A stretch of 35,105 bases of DNA, taken from assembly GCA_015075325.1 (NCBI GenBank), contig JABTUP010000028.1, forward strand, positions 1 through 35,105. The letters run 5' to 3'. The DNA is from Flavobacteriales bacterium. GTDB taxonomy: Bacteria; Bacteroidota; Bacteroidia; Flavobacteriales_E; Vicingaceae. The translations under genes and the position numbers were made by a program. The notes under the pieces were generated by a model that searched no databases, was not told the origin of the DNA, and worked only from the letters and a program-made list of their open reading frames with translations. Below, piece after piece: positions 15,803 to 24,802 of this stretch. Numbering within the stretch: position 1 is the first letter of the stretch; every line of letters starts with the position of its first letter.

Positions 15803-17794
15803 ATGAACTTTAAAGAAATCATACAACAAGGTATTCCAACCGAATTACCACCAGTAAAACCTTACGATACTTCTGTTAGTCATGCACCAAAACGAAAAGA
15901 CATTTTAAGTAAAGAAGAAAAAAAATTGGCTTTACGAAACGCTTTACGTTATTTTGAAGCAAAACATCACCCCATTTTAGCAAAAGAATTTGCTGAAGAA
16001 TTAGATAAATACGGTCGAATTTACATGTATCGTTTTAGACCAGATTATCGCATGTATGCTCGTCCAATCAACGAATATCCAGGACAATCGCTACAAGCAA
16101 AATCCATTATGTTGATGATACAAAACAACTTGGATTATGCCATAGCTCAACATCCACACGAATTAATTACCTACGGTGGTAACGGAGCAGTATTTCAAAA
16201 TTGGGCTCAATACCTGCTTACCATGAAATATTTAGCAGAAATGACTGATGAACAAACTTTAGTCATGTATTCTGGACACCCAATGGGTTTGTTTCCTTCT
16301 CATAAAGAGGCTCCAAGAGTGGTTGTTACCAATGGCATGATGATTCCAAACTACTCAAAACCTGACGATTGGGAGAAATTTAATGCACTTGGTGTAACTC
16401 AATACGGACAAATGACTGCTGGTTCTTACATGTACATCGGACCACAAGGTATAGTTCATGGTACAACCATTACGGTATTAAATGGCTGTCGGAAAATTGA
16501 TAGCAATGGAACTGCAGGAAAATTATTTGTAACTGCTGGATTGGGTGGCATGAGTGGTGCTCAACCAAAAGCAGGTAATATTGCTGGAGTAATTTCAGTA
16601 ACAGCAGAAGTAAATAAAGCTGCCACATTTAAACGCCACGAACAAGGCTGGGTTGATGAAGTAATTAGCGATTTAGACGAATTGTGCGAAAGAGTTACCA
16701 AAGCAAAAGCCAATAAAGAAGTAGTTTCAATTGCTTTTGATGGCAACATTGTTGATGTTTGGGAAAAATTTGATACCGAAAATATTTATGTAGATTTAGG
16801 CTCTGACCAAACCTCATTACACAATCCTTGGGCAGGAGGTTATTACCCAGCAGGACTAACCTACCAAGAGAGTAACGACATGATGGCAAACAACCCTGAA
16901 TTATTTAAACAAAAAGTGCAAGAAAGCTTACGCCGACATGCCAATGCAGTAAACAAACACACTGCAAAAGGTACTTATTTTTTCGATTATGGAAATGCCT
17001 TTTTATTAGAAGCAAGTAGAGCTGGTGCTGATGTAATGGCTGCAAACGGCATTGATTTCAAATACCCATCATACGTTCAGGACATTATGGGACCCATGTG
17101 TTTCGATTATGGTTTTGGACCTTTCCGCTGGGTGTGTACTTCGGGCAACCCAAAAGATTTAGAATTAACTGACAACATTGCTTGTAATGTTTTGGAAGAG
17201 ATGATGAAAAACTCTCCAAAAGAAATAAAGCAACAAATGCAAGACAATATTACTTGGATTAAAGGTGCTCAACAAAACAAATTGGTAGTAGGCTCACAAG
17301 CCCGTATTTTGTATGCCGATGCCGAAGGAAGAATTAAAATTGCTGAAGCTTTTAATAAAGCTGTGGCTGATGGAAGGCTATCTGCTCCTGTGGTGTTGGG
17401 TAGAGATCACCACGACGTGAGTGGAACTGACTCGCCTTACCGAGAAACTTCAAACATTTATGATGGCTCAGCTTTTACTGCCGACATGGCAATACACAAC
17501 GTAATTGGCGATAGCTTTAGAGGGGCTACTTGGGTAAGCATACACAATGGTGGTGGAGTTGGCTGGGGCGAAGTAATTAATGGTGGTTTTGGAATGACTT
17601 TAGATGGAACACCCGATGCCGACCGACGTTTAAAAAGCATGTTGTTTTGGGATGTAAACAACGGTATTGCACGACGAAGCTGGGCAAGAAACGATGAAGC
17701 TATTTTTGCTATAAAACGTGAAATGGAGCGTACACCCAATTTAAAAGTTACTTTACCTAATTTAGTTGATGATAGTGTTTTGGATAATTTGTAA
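15803..17794 (+). CDS. hutU: Urocanate hydratase
   Basis: This NAD+-dependent lyase turns urocanate into imidazolonepropionate, the second step of histidine breakdown. The 663-residue length fits the longer (eukaryote-like, about 660-680) form rather than the 555-residue Pseudomonas form. Diagnostic stretches are GCRKIDSNGTAGKLFVTAG, then GLGGMSGAQPKAGNIAG (NAD+ binding), DQTSLHNPWAGGYYPAG, MGPMCFDYGFGPFRWVC and HHDVSGTDSPYRE. No other hut gene is in the window. It reads in the same direction as the DUF5522 and S23 genes but has no visible promoter box of its own, so transcription may come through the S23 region. Confidence 0.97.
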   Translation: MNFKEIIQQGIPTELPPVKPYDTSVSHAPKRKDILSKEEKKLALRNALRYFEAKHHPILAKEFAEELDKYGRIYMYRFRPDYRMYARPINEYPGQSLQAKSIMLMIQNNLDYAIAQHPHELITYGGNGAVFQNWAQYLLTMKYLAEMTDEQTLVMYSGHPMGLFPSHKEAPRVVVTNGMMIPNYSKPDDWEKFNALGVTQYGQMTAGSYMYIGPQGIVHGTTITVLNGCRKIDSNGTAGKLFVTAGLGGMSGAQPKAGNIAGVISVTAEVNKAATFKRHEQGWVDEVISDLDELCERVTKAKANKEVVSIAFDGNIVDVWEKFDTENIYVDLGSDQTSLHNPWAGGYYPAGLTYQESNDMMANNPELFKQKVQESLRRHANAVNKHTAKGTYFFDYGNAFLLEASRAGADVMAANGIDFKYPSYVQDIMGPMCFDYGFGPFRWVCTSGNPKDLELTDNIACNVLEEMMKNSPKEIKQQMQDNITWIKGAQQNKLVVGSQARILYADAEGRIKIAEAFNKAVADGRLSAPVVLGRDHHDVSGTDSPYRETSNIYDGSAFTADMAIHNVIGDSFRGATWVSIHNGGGVGWGEVINGGFGMTLDGTPDADRRLKSMLFWDVNNGIARRSWARNDEAIFAIKREMERTPNLKVTLPNLVDDSVLDNL

Positions 17795-17951
17795 ATAACA
17801 TTAACCGCAAAGAAAAAGGAGAATACGCAAAGAAAACAAAGTAACTCAAGCTCGTCATTCCTGCGAATGAAGAAATCTCTTTGTATATTTACGATTAACG
17901 ATTTATTCCAAAACTCTTAAATAACCATATAATCACAAAGAGTTTATTTCG
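17795..17951 (+). other. Intergenic region with a degenerate dispersed-repeat fragment
   Basis: No gene is seen. CGCAAAGAAAA-like phrases occur twice (near 17808 and 17826), and GTCATTCCTGCGAATGAAG (near 17854) resembles a fragment of the CGTCATTCCTGCGAA-type intergenic repeats found in many bacteria. It marks the boundary between hutU and the toxin island. Confidence 0.35.
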
Positions 17952-17959
17952 TATCTTTG
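17952..17959 (+). promoter_or_regulatory. Probable -7 promoter box of the Fic gene
   Basis: TATCTTTG matches TAnnTTTG and lies 31 bases upstream of the Fic ATG. Confidence 0.55.
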
Positions 17960-17990
17960 ATAAAAGTAAATCAACATTTATAATATTCGT

Positions 17991-18806
17991 ATGAAACAAT
18001 TTAATGAATTTGATGATTTATTAAAAGCTTATCAACATTTAAATATAATTCAATCTAAAGATGAATTTGATAAAACAAAAATCGAGTTTGTTTATCATTC
18101 GAATAGGTTAGAAGGTTCTAATTTAACGCTATTTCAAACAGAAGACATTATTAATTCACATCATATTAAAGGAGAGGCTTCTTTTTTAGAGTGTTTAATG
18201 GCAATAGATAATTATAGGGCTTTAAATTTAGCATTGACTTTCGGGGCAAATAAATACCCTTTAACCGAAAAAATGTTGTTAAATCTTCATGAAACCTTAC
18301 TAAAAAATAGTTTTGAAAATGACCCTGCTTATGCCTCTTGGAAAGATAAAGGACAATTATTGGGCGAATTTAAGGTTGGCTCTAATCGAATAAGACGAAC
18401 AGATGATGGAAAAGATGTTTTTTATCCTACACCCAATGTAATAGAAAGTAAAGAAAACATCTTGAAAAGTTTAGAGTTATACAATTTTAGTTCAGAGCAT
18501 TTTTTAGAAAAACTATCTAAATTGGTTCAAAATATTTATAATGCTCATGCTTTTTTTGATGGAAACAAACGAATGACAAGGTTAATTATTGCAAATCAAT
18601 TATTAGCTAATCAACTTCCGTTAATAGTACTTCATGGACATGGGAATGATTATAATGAAGCTTTGTTTAATGGTTATGTTAATCAAACCAATGAACCTAT
18701 TTTAACTGTATTAAAATTAGTAATCTGTCAATATTTAACGCAACAAATTGAGCTGGCTAAAAAGATGAATAAGTCAAAAAATAGTGGTTTCGGATTGATT
18801 ATTTAA
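17991..18806 (+). CDS. Fic-domain protein with N-terminal inhibitory motif
   Basis: The 271-residue product has the Fic catalytic loop at 186-197, reading HAFFDGNKRMTR, with the catalytic His186. Fic enzymes usually transfer AMP from ATP to a hydroxyl side chain. The Gly that normally follows the Asn in the HxFx(D/E)GNGRxxR consensus is Lys193 here, as in the kinase-type relative Doc, while the preceding Gly191 and terminal Arg197 of the AMPylator form are kept. An SNRLEG motif at 37-42 fits the [S/T]xxxE[G/N] inhibitory helix, here N-terminal (class II), so the enzyme should be autoinhibited. No separate antitoxin gene is next to it. It lies upstream of the HipBA pair. Confidence 0.92.
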   Translation: MKQFNEFDDLLKAYQHLNIIQSKDEFDKTKIEFVYHSNRLEGSNLTLFQTEDIINSHHIKGEASFLECLMAIDNYRALNLALTFGANKYPLTEKMLLNLHETLLKNSFENDPAYASWKDKGQLLGEFKVGSNRIRRTDDGKDVFYPTPNVIESKENILKSLELYNFSSEHFLEKLSKLVQNIYNAHAFFDGNKRMTRLIIANQLLANQLPLIVLHGHGNDYNEALFNGYVNQTNEPILTVLKLVICQYLTQQIELAKKMNKSKNSGFGLII

Positions 18807-18962
18807 TAAACTTAAAGCTATCGGTTTCGACCAAATATTAGAACCTGAAATGAAACGAGTTACACTACACTAAACTCTCAACAGCAAGGGTTATGAAAAA
18901 TTTTATAACTAAATACTTGGCTAATATTCCAAAACTTCAGTTAAGCTAACTAACAAAGGCTG

Positions 18963-18995
18963 AAAAGCAAAGCTTATAAAAAAAGCTTTGCTTTT
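18963..18995 (+). terminator. Intrinsic terminator-like hairpin
   Basis: AAAAGCAAAGCTT and AAGCTTTGCTTTT form a perfect 13-bp stem around a seven-base loop. The stem ends in a T run on the plus strand and is A-rich on the other side, so it could stop transcription in either direction. Confidence 0.6.
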
Positions 18996-19041
18996 GTGTT
19001 CTTTGCTCCCAAAAGCTTTCGGGATTATGGTTATAAACAAC

Positions 19042-19060
19042 AAAACCTTTCCAACTCATC
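19042..19060 (+). repeat. Left copy of a direct repeat bracketing hipBA
   Basis: AAAACCTTTCCAACTCATC matches 17 of 19 bases of the copy at 20778-20796, which overlaps the hipA stop codon. Weaker similarity continues for about 14 more bases. On the minus strand both copies read as similar peptide ends (YDELERF and FEELERF). Confidence 0.5.
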
Positions 19061-19075
19061 GTACAATTTTTCAAT

Positions 19076-19105
19076 AATAAATGAATAATATATTATTCAT
19101 TTATT
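19076..19105. repeat. Perfect 30-bp AT-only palindrome
   Basis: The left half AATAAATGAATAATA is followed directly by its exact complement TATTATTCATTTATT with no spacer. The centre is between 19090 and 19091. It lies 130 bases upstream of hipB, outside its promoter. Confidence 0.8.
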
Positions 19106-19198
19106 GTCATTTAATCTAATTAAGCATATTATAACAATCATTTTAAATTATATTTTTAAAAAATTATTTTTTAGCACATTTTAATATACTTTTTAAAA

Positions 19199-19222
19199 TA
19201 ATATTCGTATATTTGAATATTA
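19199..19222 (+). promoter_or_regulatory. Predicted HipB operator over the hipBA promoter
   Basis: TAATATTC, eight bases, GAATATTA forms a perfect 8-bp inverted repeat with an N8 spacer, the same spacing as the TATCC-N8-GGATA operators of E. coli HipB. The -7 promoter box TATATTTG (19208-19215) lies inside it, so a bound repressor would block transcription. The hipB ATG is 12 bases downstream of the repeat. Confidence 0.6.
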
Positions 19223-19234
19223 AATTATGCAAAT

Positions 19235-19504
19235 ATGCTCAAAAAATCAGTTAAAATAAAAGATGTTAAACTGCAAATTGGTCAGCTCATCAAGGTTTTA
19301 AGAAAAAAAAACAAACTTTCGCAAGAAGACTTGGCTCAATTGTTAGACTTATCCCGTATCACCATACAAAATTTAGAGTCGGGTAAAAACTTTACTATTG
19401 ATACCTTGCTAAAAGTTACCCAGCATTTTGATTTGTTAGACGTTTTACACCAACAACTCAACGAACAACTCAACGAACAAAAAAACCTGAAATCGTTTTA
19501 CTAA
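19235..19504 (+). CDS. hipB: HipB-like antitoxin / HTH regulator
   Basis: The 89-residue product is a Cro/C1-type helix-turn-helix protein (about residues 10-65), with LSQEDLAQLLDLSRITIQNLESG as the DNA-binding helices (given here as family knowledge: helix 3 contacts DNA). It should bind its own promoter and neutralise HipA. The C-terminus carries repeated NEQL units encoded by a 12-base in-frame duplication at 19454-19477 and ends in SFY, a hydrophobic tail like the C-terminal extension of other HipB proteins. The gene is three bases upstream of hipA, an operon order typical of this toxin-antitoxin class. Confidence 0.85.
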   Translation: MLKKSVKIKDVKLQIGQLIKVLRKKNKLSQEDLAQLLDLSRITIQNLESGKNFTIDTLLKVTQHFDLLDVLHQQLNEQLNEQKNLKSFY

Positions 19505-19507
19505 ACC

Positions 19508-20779
19508 ATGGCAAAAAATAATATCATAGATGTTGTTTGTTTCGGAAAAGAAATAGGAAAACTCGGATTTAATGAAAACGAGAACAAATCGTTTTTTCAA
19601 TACCACCCCGATTTCTTAAAAGAAAACCCTTACCCCAACTTATTTCCCGATACTGGAGTTATTAAACGAACTCCTCAAATGCAAGTGTTTAGCAAATACA
19701 ACAACGAAACCTTTAGAGGCTTACCTCCAGTTATTGCCGATTCGCTACCCGATATTTTTGGAAACATTATTTTTAAAGCATGGCTGGAATCATCTCAAAA
19801 AAATTTCAATCAAATTTCGGTCATTGAGCAACTGGCATATGTATCAAACCGAGGCATGGGTGCATTAGAATACAAACCCAGTAAACATATCCCCAGCAAT
19901 ACCTCTATCGATATCAATGAAATAACGGAGGTGTTGAAAAAAGTATTGTCGAACAAAACAGACACCTATTCGGAAGGGCTAGACAGCAAGGCGTTATTGA
20001 ACATTTTTAAAATAGGTACTTCTGCAGGTGGTGCTCGGCCAAAAATCTTAATCTCAGAACACAAAAATTCAGGCAGAATAATTCCTGGCGACATTAACTA
20101 TTCGAACGATTACAACCATTACTTGGTTAAACTGTCGATTGATGAAGATTTAGGTTACAATAGAGAATTGATTGAGTATAGTTATTATTTAACTGCACAA
20201 CAGTTGAATATTACCATGATGCCCTCTAAGTTAATCGACAACAAACACTTTGCTACTTTGCGATTTGATAGAAAAGAAGGTAAAAAGATACACACCTTAA
20301 CCGCCACTGGTATTACGGGTTGGGATTTTAAAAACCCTGAAGTATCGAGCTATGAAAATTTATTTGAACTAGCTATTTTCTTAAAAATTCCACACAAGGA
20401 AATTGAAGAATTATTTAAACGTATGGTATTTAACATCGTTTTTTGTAATTCAGACGACCACCTAAAAAACCATTCTTTTATTTACAACGAACAAACCGAC
20501 AAATGGAATAACTCCCCTGCCTACGATTTAACTTACGCCTTAAATCCTTTGATGAACTACAAACGAACCAGCAGAGCTCTATCTGTAAATAATAAAAGGG
20601 TTGATATCACTCTAAAAGATTTATTAACAATAGCCGACAGCTATACCATAAAAAATGCTCAAGGCATAGTAAACGAGGTTCAACAAGCAACCACGCTTTG
20701 GGAAAATTATGTAATGGAGTTAGAATTACCAATACACATCATTAACAGTATTAAAAAAGACTTTTGTAAGCTAGCCTAA
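19508..20779 (+). CDS. hipA: HipA-family serine/threonine kinase toxin
   Basis: The 423-residue product is a full-length HipA kinase. In E. coli HipA phosphorylates glutamyl-tRNA synthetase and causes growth arrest and persistence. Visible elements: the Gly-rich loop GTSAGGARPK with Ser172, equivalent to the autophosphorylated Ser of E. coli HipA; the catalytic loop NSDDHLKNHSF with Asp316/Asp317 and Asn321; and the metal-binding SPAYDLTY with Asp340. All key residues are present, so it should be active. The N-terminal 110 residues form the Couple_hipA-like region (GLPPVIADSLPDIFGN). The target cannot be read from sequence. It is co-transcribed with hipB and converges on ligA. Confidence 0.93.
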   Translation: MAKNNIIDVVCFGKEIGKLGFNENENKSFFQYHPDFLKENPYPNLFPDTGVIKRTPQMQVFSKYNNETFRGLPPVIADSLPDIFGNIIFKAWLESSQKNFNQISVIEQLAYVSNRGMGALEYKPSKHIPSNTSIDINEITEVLKKVLSNKTDTYSEGLDSKALLNIFKIGTSAGGARPKILISEHKNSGRIIPGDINYSNDYNHYLVKLSIDEDLGYNRELIEYSYYLTAQQLNITMMPSKLIDNKHFATLRFDRKEGKKIHTLTATGITGWDFKNPEVSSYENLFELAIFLKIPHKEIEELFKRMVFNIVFCNSDDHLKNHSFIYNEQTDKWNNSPAYDLTYALNPLMNYKRTSRALSVNNKRVDITLKDLLTIADSYTIKNAQGIVNEVQQATTLWENYVMELELPIHIINSIKKDFCKLA

Positions 20780-20796
20780 AACCTCTCCAACTCCTC
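20778..20796 (+). repeat. Right copy of the direct repeat bracketing hipBA
   Basis: AAAACCTCTCCAACTCCTC matches 17 of 19 bases of the copy at 19042-19060 and begins within the TAA stop of hipA. Confidence 0.5.
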
Positions 20797-20833
20797 AAAA
20801 AATTCTTTAACGGGAAACCCATTACATTTATTA

Positions 20834-20851
20834 CTTACTTTATAAAGTAAG
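20834..20851. terminator. 18-bp palindrome between convergent hipA and ligA
   Basis: CTTACTTTATAAAGTAAG is a perfect palindrome in the gap between two convergent stops. It is AT-rich and would form only a weak hairpin; a shared terminator is the simplest reading. Confidence 0.4.
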
Positions 20852-20899
20852 AATATTAATTAGCTATTTTTATTGTTTAATCTTCTCTTATAAAAAAAA

Positions 20900-22918
<2,019 letters not shown>

Positions 22919-22948
22919 TTAAAACAAATTATTTTTCTGGTAGTCATA

Positions 22949-22956
22949 CAAATTTA
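22949..22956 (-). promoter_or_regulatory. Probable ligA -7 promoter box
   Basis: The minus strand reads TAAATTTG, matching TAnnTTTG, 33 bases upstream of the ligA ATG. Confidence 0.5.
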
Positions 22957-23027
22957 TATATAAACCCCCATTCATTCTTCAAAAAAGAAATCAAAACAAC
23001 ACAAATAAAAACTATTCTGTTTTATTG

Positions 23028-23089
23028 ACACTAATTTCACTAATTAGCCTTATAAACACCTTTGGTGTTTATTAATTCGTGCATCGTGT
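23028..23089. repeat. REP-like imperfect inverted repeat
   Basis: The core ATAAACACC-TTT-GGTGTTTAT (23052-23072) is a perfect 9-bp stem with a TTT loop. It is flanked by ACACTAATTTCACTAATTA on the left and TAATTCGTGCATCGTGT on the right, which pair imperfectly. Such phrases (CACTAATT, AATTCGTGCAT) are typical of dispersed intergenic repeats in this phylum. It lies between ligA and the divergent TPR gene. Confidence 0.6.
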
Positions 23090-23135
23090 CGTGCTTACAC
23101 TTTTATTATTATTCAAGTTTTTTAAACATTTCACT

Positions 23136-23143
23136 TAACTTTG
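23136..23143 (+). promoter_or_regulatory. Probable -7 promoter box of the TPR gene
   Basis: TAACTTTG matches TAnnTTTG, 11 bases upstream of the ATG at 23155. Because it lies after an earlier in-frame start at 23062, it favours the shorter reading of this gene. Confidence 0.55.
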
Positions 23144-23154
23144 TACGTAAATTT

Positions 23155-23847
23155 ATGAGCATGCAAAAATTAGAAGAAGGCAAACAATTATATAGAGATC
23201 AAAACTTTGAACAAGCAGTTGTTGTGCTAACCGAATTTTTAGCAGAATATCCAAATCATGCTGATGGGTTCTTTTATCGAGGAGTTTGTTATCGAAAACT
23301 CGACCGATTTAACGAATCTATTTCCGATTTTAATTCGATTATAACCAAACTACCCGATGAGCCAACTTTACTCTGTGAAAGAGCTATTTCATTGTTTAAA
23401 AATCAGCAAATTGATTTAGCTTTAAACGATTTAAACAAAGCCGTTGAATTAGATACAAACAACCCTTTTCGATATACCAGCAGGGCTTTTATTAGAGCTT
23501 ATGTAGATATTGATGGTGCTATTGAAGATTACCAAAAAGCAATTGAATTAGACCCCGATGACGAGATTGCTTACAATAATTTAGGTTTGTTGCAAGAACA
23601 AAAAGGCAACTTTAAGGAGGCTAAAAAAAGTTTTAACGAATCGAACAAAATTATTGGTTATAATCCTGAAAAAAGACACGAAAAACAAGACGAAGAGATT
23701 AAAGACCACAAGACAATGGACTTGTCGGAAGAAAAGACTTTCTCCAGCTCTTGGGAACTTTTTAAAGGTATTTTTACTTCAAAAGAAATTCGAAAAGAAT
23801 ACTTTCTTTTTTTGAAAAAATTTTTTAATAAAAAAGATAGCCGTTAA
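23155..23847 (+). CDS. Cytoplasmic TPR-repeat protein
   Basis: The 230-residue product has about four to five TPR units (residues 4-160), for example PDDEIAYNNLGLLQEQKGNF with the canonical Asn-Leu-Gly and Gly-Asn pattern, followed by a charged tail ending in KKFFNKKDSR. There is no signal peptide if the gene starts at 23155, which the promoter box supports; residues encoded upstream of that are not protein-like. TPRs act as protein-binding scaffolds and no partner is suggested by the neighbours. The stop codon lies inside the terminator hairpin. Confidence 0.8.
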   Translation: MSMQKLEEGKQLYRDQNFEQAVVVLTEFLAEYPNHADGFFYRGVCYRKLDRFNESISDFNSIITKLPDEPTLLCERAISLFKNQQIDLALNDLNKAVELDTNNPFRYTSRAFIRAYVDIDGAIEDYQKAIELDPDDEIAYNNLGLLQEQKGNFKEAKKSFNESNKIIGYNPEKRHEKQDEEIKDHKTMDLSEEKTFSSSWELFKGIFTSKEIRKEYFLFLKKFFNKKDSR

Positions 23848-23869
23848 TTTTTTCAAATTAACGGCTATC
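23836..23869 (+). terminator. Strong intrinsic terminator hairpin
   Basis: GATAGCCGTTAATTT and AAATTAACGGCTATC form a perfect 15-bp stem with a TTTC loop. The TAA stop of the TPR gene falls in the left arm. Confidence 0.75.
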
Positions 23870-23913
23870 ACAACTAAACTTAAAACTTACTTTACCGCAA
23901 TACTGCGGCATAA

Positions 23914-23967
23914 CTCATACTAAGCAATTTCGCCACGCCTTTGGCGTGGCGGAATGCTAAGTTTGAG
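23914..23967. repeat. REP-like inverted repeat with GC-rich core
   Basis: The core CGCCACGCC-TTT-GGCGTGGCG (23931-23951) is a perfect 9-bp GC-rich stem, far richer in GC than its surroundings. Outer arms CTCATACTAAGCA (23914-23926) and TGCTAAGTTTGAG (23955-23967) pair at 11 of 13 positions. The CC-TTT-GG apex is shared with the hairpin at 23052. Confidence 0.7.
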
Positions 23968-23973
23968 TATATA

Positions 23974-24083
23974 TTACTCTTTAATAAACTTATTTTGAGT
24001 AATTCCTTTGTCGGTTTGTACTACTAAAAATACATGCCTTGACTTAAATTCGACACATCAATTTTGTTGTCTACACTTGGATT
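23974..24083 (-). pseudogene. Decayed T9SS type A sorting-domain remnant
   Basis: Read on the minus strand the stretch encodes NKIDVSNLSQGMYF and then, after supplying one missing T in a run of five, LVVQTDKGITQNKFIKE and a stop. This is the usual end of a type IX secretion sorting domain (IDVSxLxxGMYFL...KFIKE). Upstream the frame is closed by a stop near 24084 and no passenger protein remains. It is thus the frameshifted tail of a lost secreted protein. Confidence 0.65.
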
Positions 24084-24170
24084 TAGTAGTTATTTATAAA
24101 TATTTAATCAATTTTTTTCTTGATAAGAATAGTATAAAAAGCTATTTTTACTATTTAAAGCAACAAATAT

Positions 24171-24773
24171 ATGGCAATTTATGAATTTAATGGATTTAAG
24201 CCTGTTGTTCACGAAACAGCTTTTATTCATCCTCAAGCAGCAGTTACTGGCAATGTAATAATTGGAAAAGATGTTTATATAGGTCCAGGAGCGGCTATTC
24301 GGGGCGATTGGGGGAAAATAATTATTGAAGATGGTTGCAATGTTCAGGAAAATTGTACCATCCACATGTTTCCAGGAACTACCACTATTTTAAAAAAAGG
24401 TGCTCATATTGGACATGGAGCAATAGTTCATGGTGGCATTATTGGCGAAAACTGTTTGGTTGGAATGAACAGTGTGGTAATGGATGATGTGGTGATGGAG
24501 GAAGAATGTATTGTTGGTGCATTATCTTTGGTTCCTTCAAAAATGGAAATACCTCGAAGAAGTTTATTGGTGGGAAATCCTGCACAAATAATAAAACAAG
24601 TAAGTGATGAAATGATTGCTTGGAAAACCAAAGGAACGCAGTTGTATCAAACCTTACCAAAAGAATGTTATGTTTCATTAAAACCATGCGAACCATTACG
24701 TGAAGAAGAACCCAACAGACCAACACAAGAAAGCATGTATAAAACTTGGAATGAAATAAAAAATAAATCGTAA
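24171..24773 (+). CDS. paaY: PaaY/CaiE-type hexapeptide-repeat protein (gamma-carbonic-anhydrase fold)
   Basis: The 200-residue product is a left-handed beta-helix protein with many hexapeptide turns. It carries the His residues expected to bind metal (IHMFPG at about 64-69 and HIGHGAIVHGG at about 80-90). The C-terminal part, with AWKTKGTQLYQ and EPLREEEP, matches PaaY/CaiE proteins closely. PaaY acts as a thioesterase linked to phenylacetate breakdown, and relatives in the fold are carbonic anhydrases; no paa genes are present here, so the substrate is open. It is the first gene of a co-directional run reaching 33024, though the 29-base gap to the next gene does not prove a shared transcript. 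Confidence 0.85.
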   Translation: MAIYEFNGFKPVVHETAFIHPQAAVTGNVIIGKDVYIGPGAAIRGDWGKIIIEDGCNVQENCTIHMFPGTTTILKKGAHIGHGAIVHGGIIGENCLVGMNSVVMDDVVMEEECIVGALSLVPSKMEIPRRSLLVGNPAQIIKQVSDEMIAWKTKGTQLYQTLPKECYVSLKPCEPLREEEPNRPTQESMYKTWNEIKNKS

Positions 24774-24802
24774 CAATACATTTTTTTTAAACTATAATCA
24801 AA

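Larger units (their letters stand above)
18807..19234 (+). other. Intergenic region between fic and hipB with terminator, palindrome and repeat
   Basis: No gene of normal size is visible in these 428 bases. The stretch holds a strong hairpin (18963-18995), one copy of a flanking direct repeat (19042-19060), a perfect 30-base palindrome (19076-19105) and the hipB operator-promoter (19199-19222). Two short open stretches, one ending IGFDQILEPEMKRVTLH near 18872 and one of 18 codons starting at 18893, look like decayed gene pieces but cannot be assigned. Confidence 0.5.
23870..24170. other. Intergenic region with hairpins and a decayed gene end
   Basis: These 301 bases hold no intact gene. They contain a small hairpin CCGCA-ATAC-TGCGG (23895-23908), a REP-like inverted repeat (23914-23967) and a decayed T9SS sorting tail on the minus strand (23974-24083). 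The last 85 bases before the PaaY-like gene are AT-rich with no clear TAnnTTTG box. Confidence 0.6.

Noticed and set aside
18807..18950. Small coding pieces between fic and hipB
   Set aside because: The pieces are too short to assign and lack a start signal; kept only as a note on the intergenic region.
23062..23154. N-terminal extension of the TPR protein
   Set aside because: The stretch overlaps a REP-like hairpin and lies upstream of a good promoter box, so the start at 23155 is more likely.
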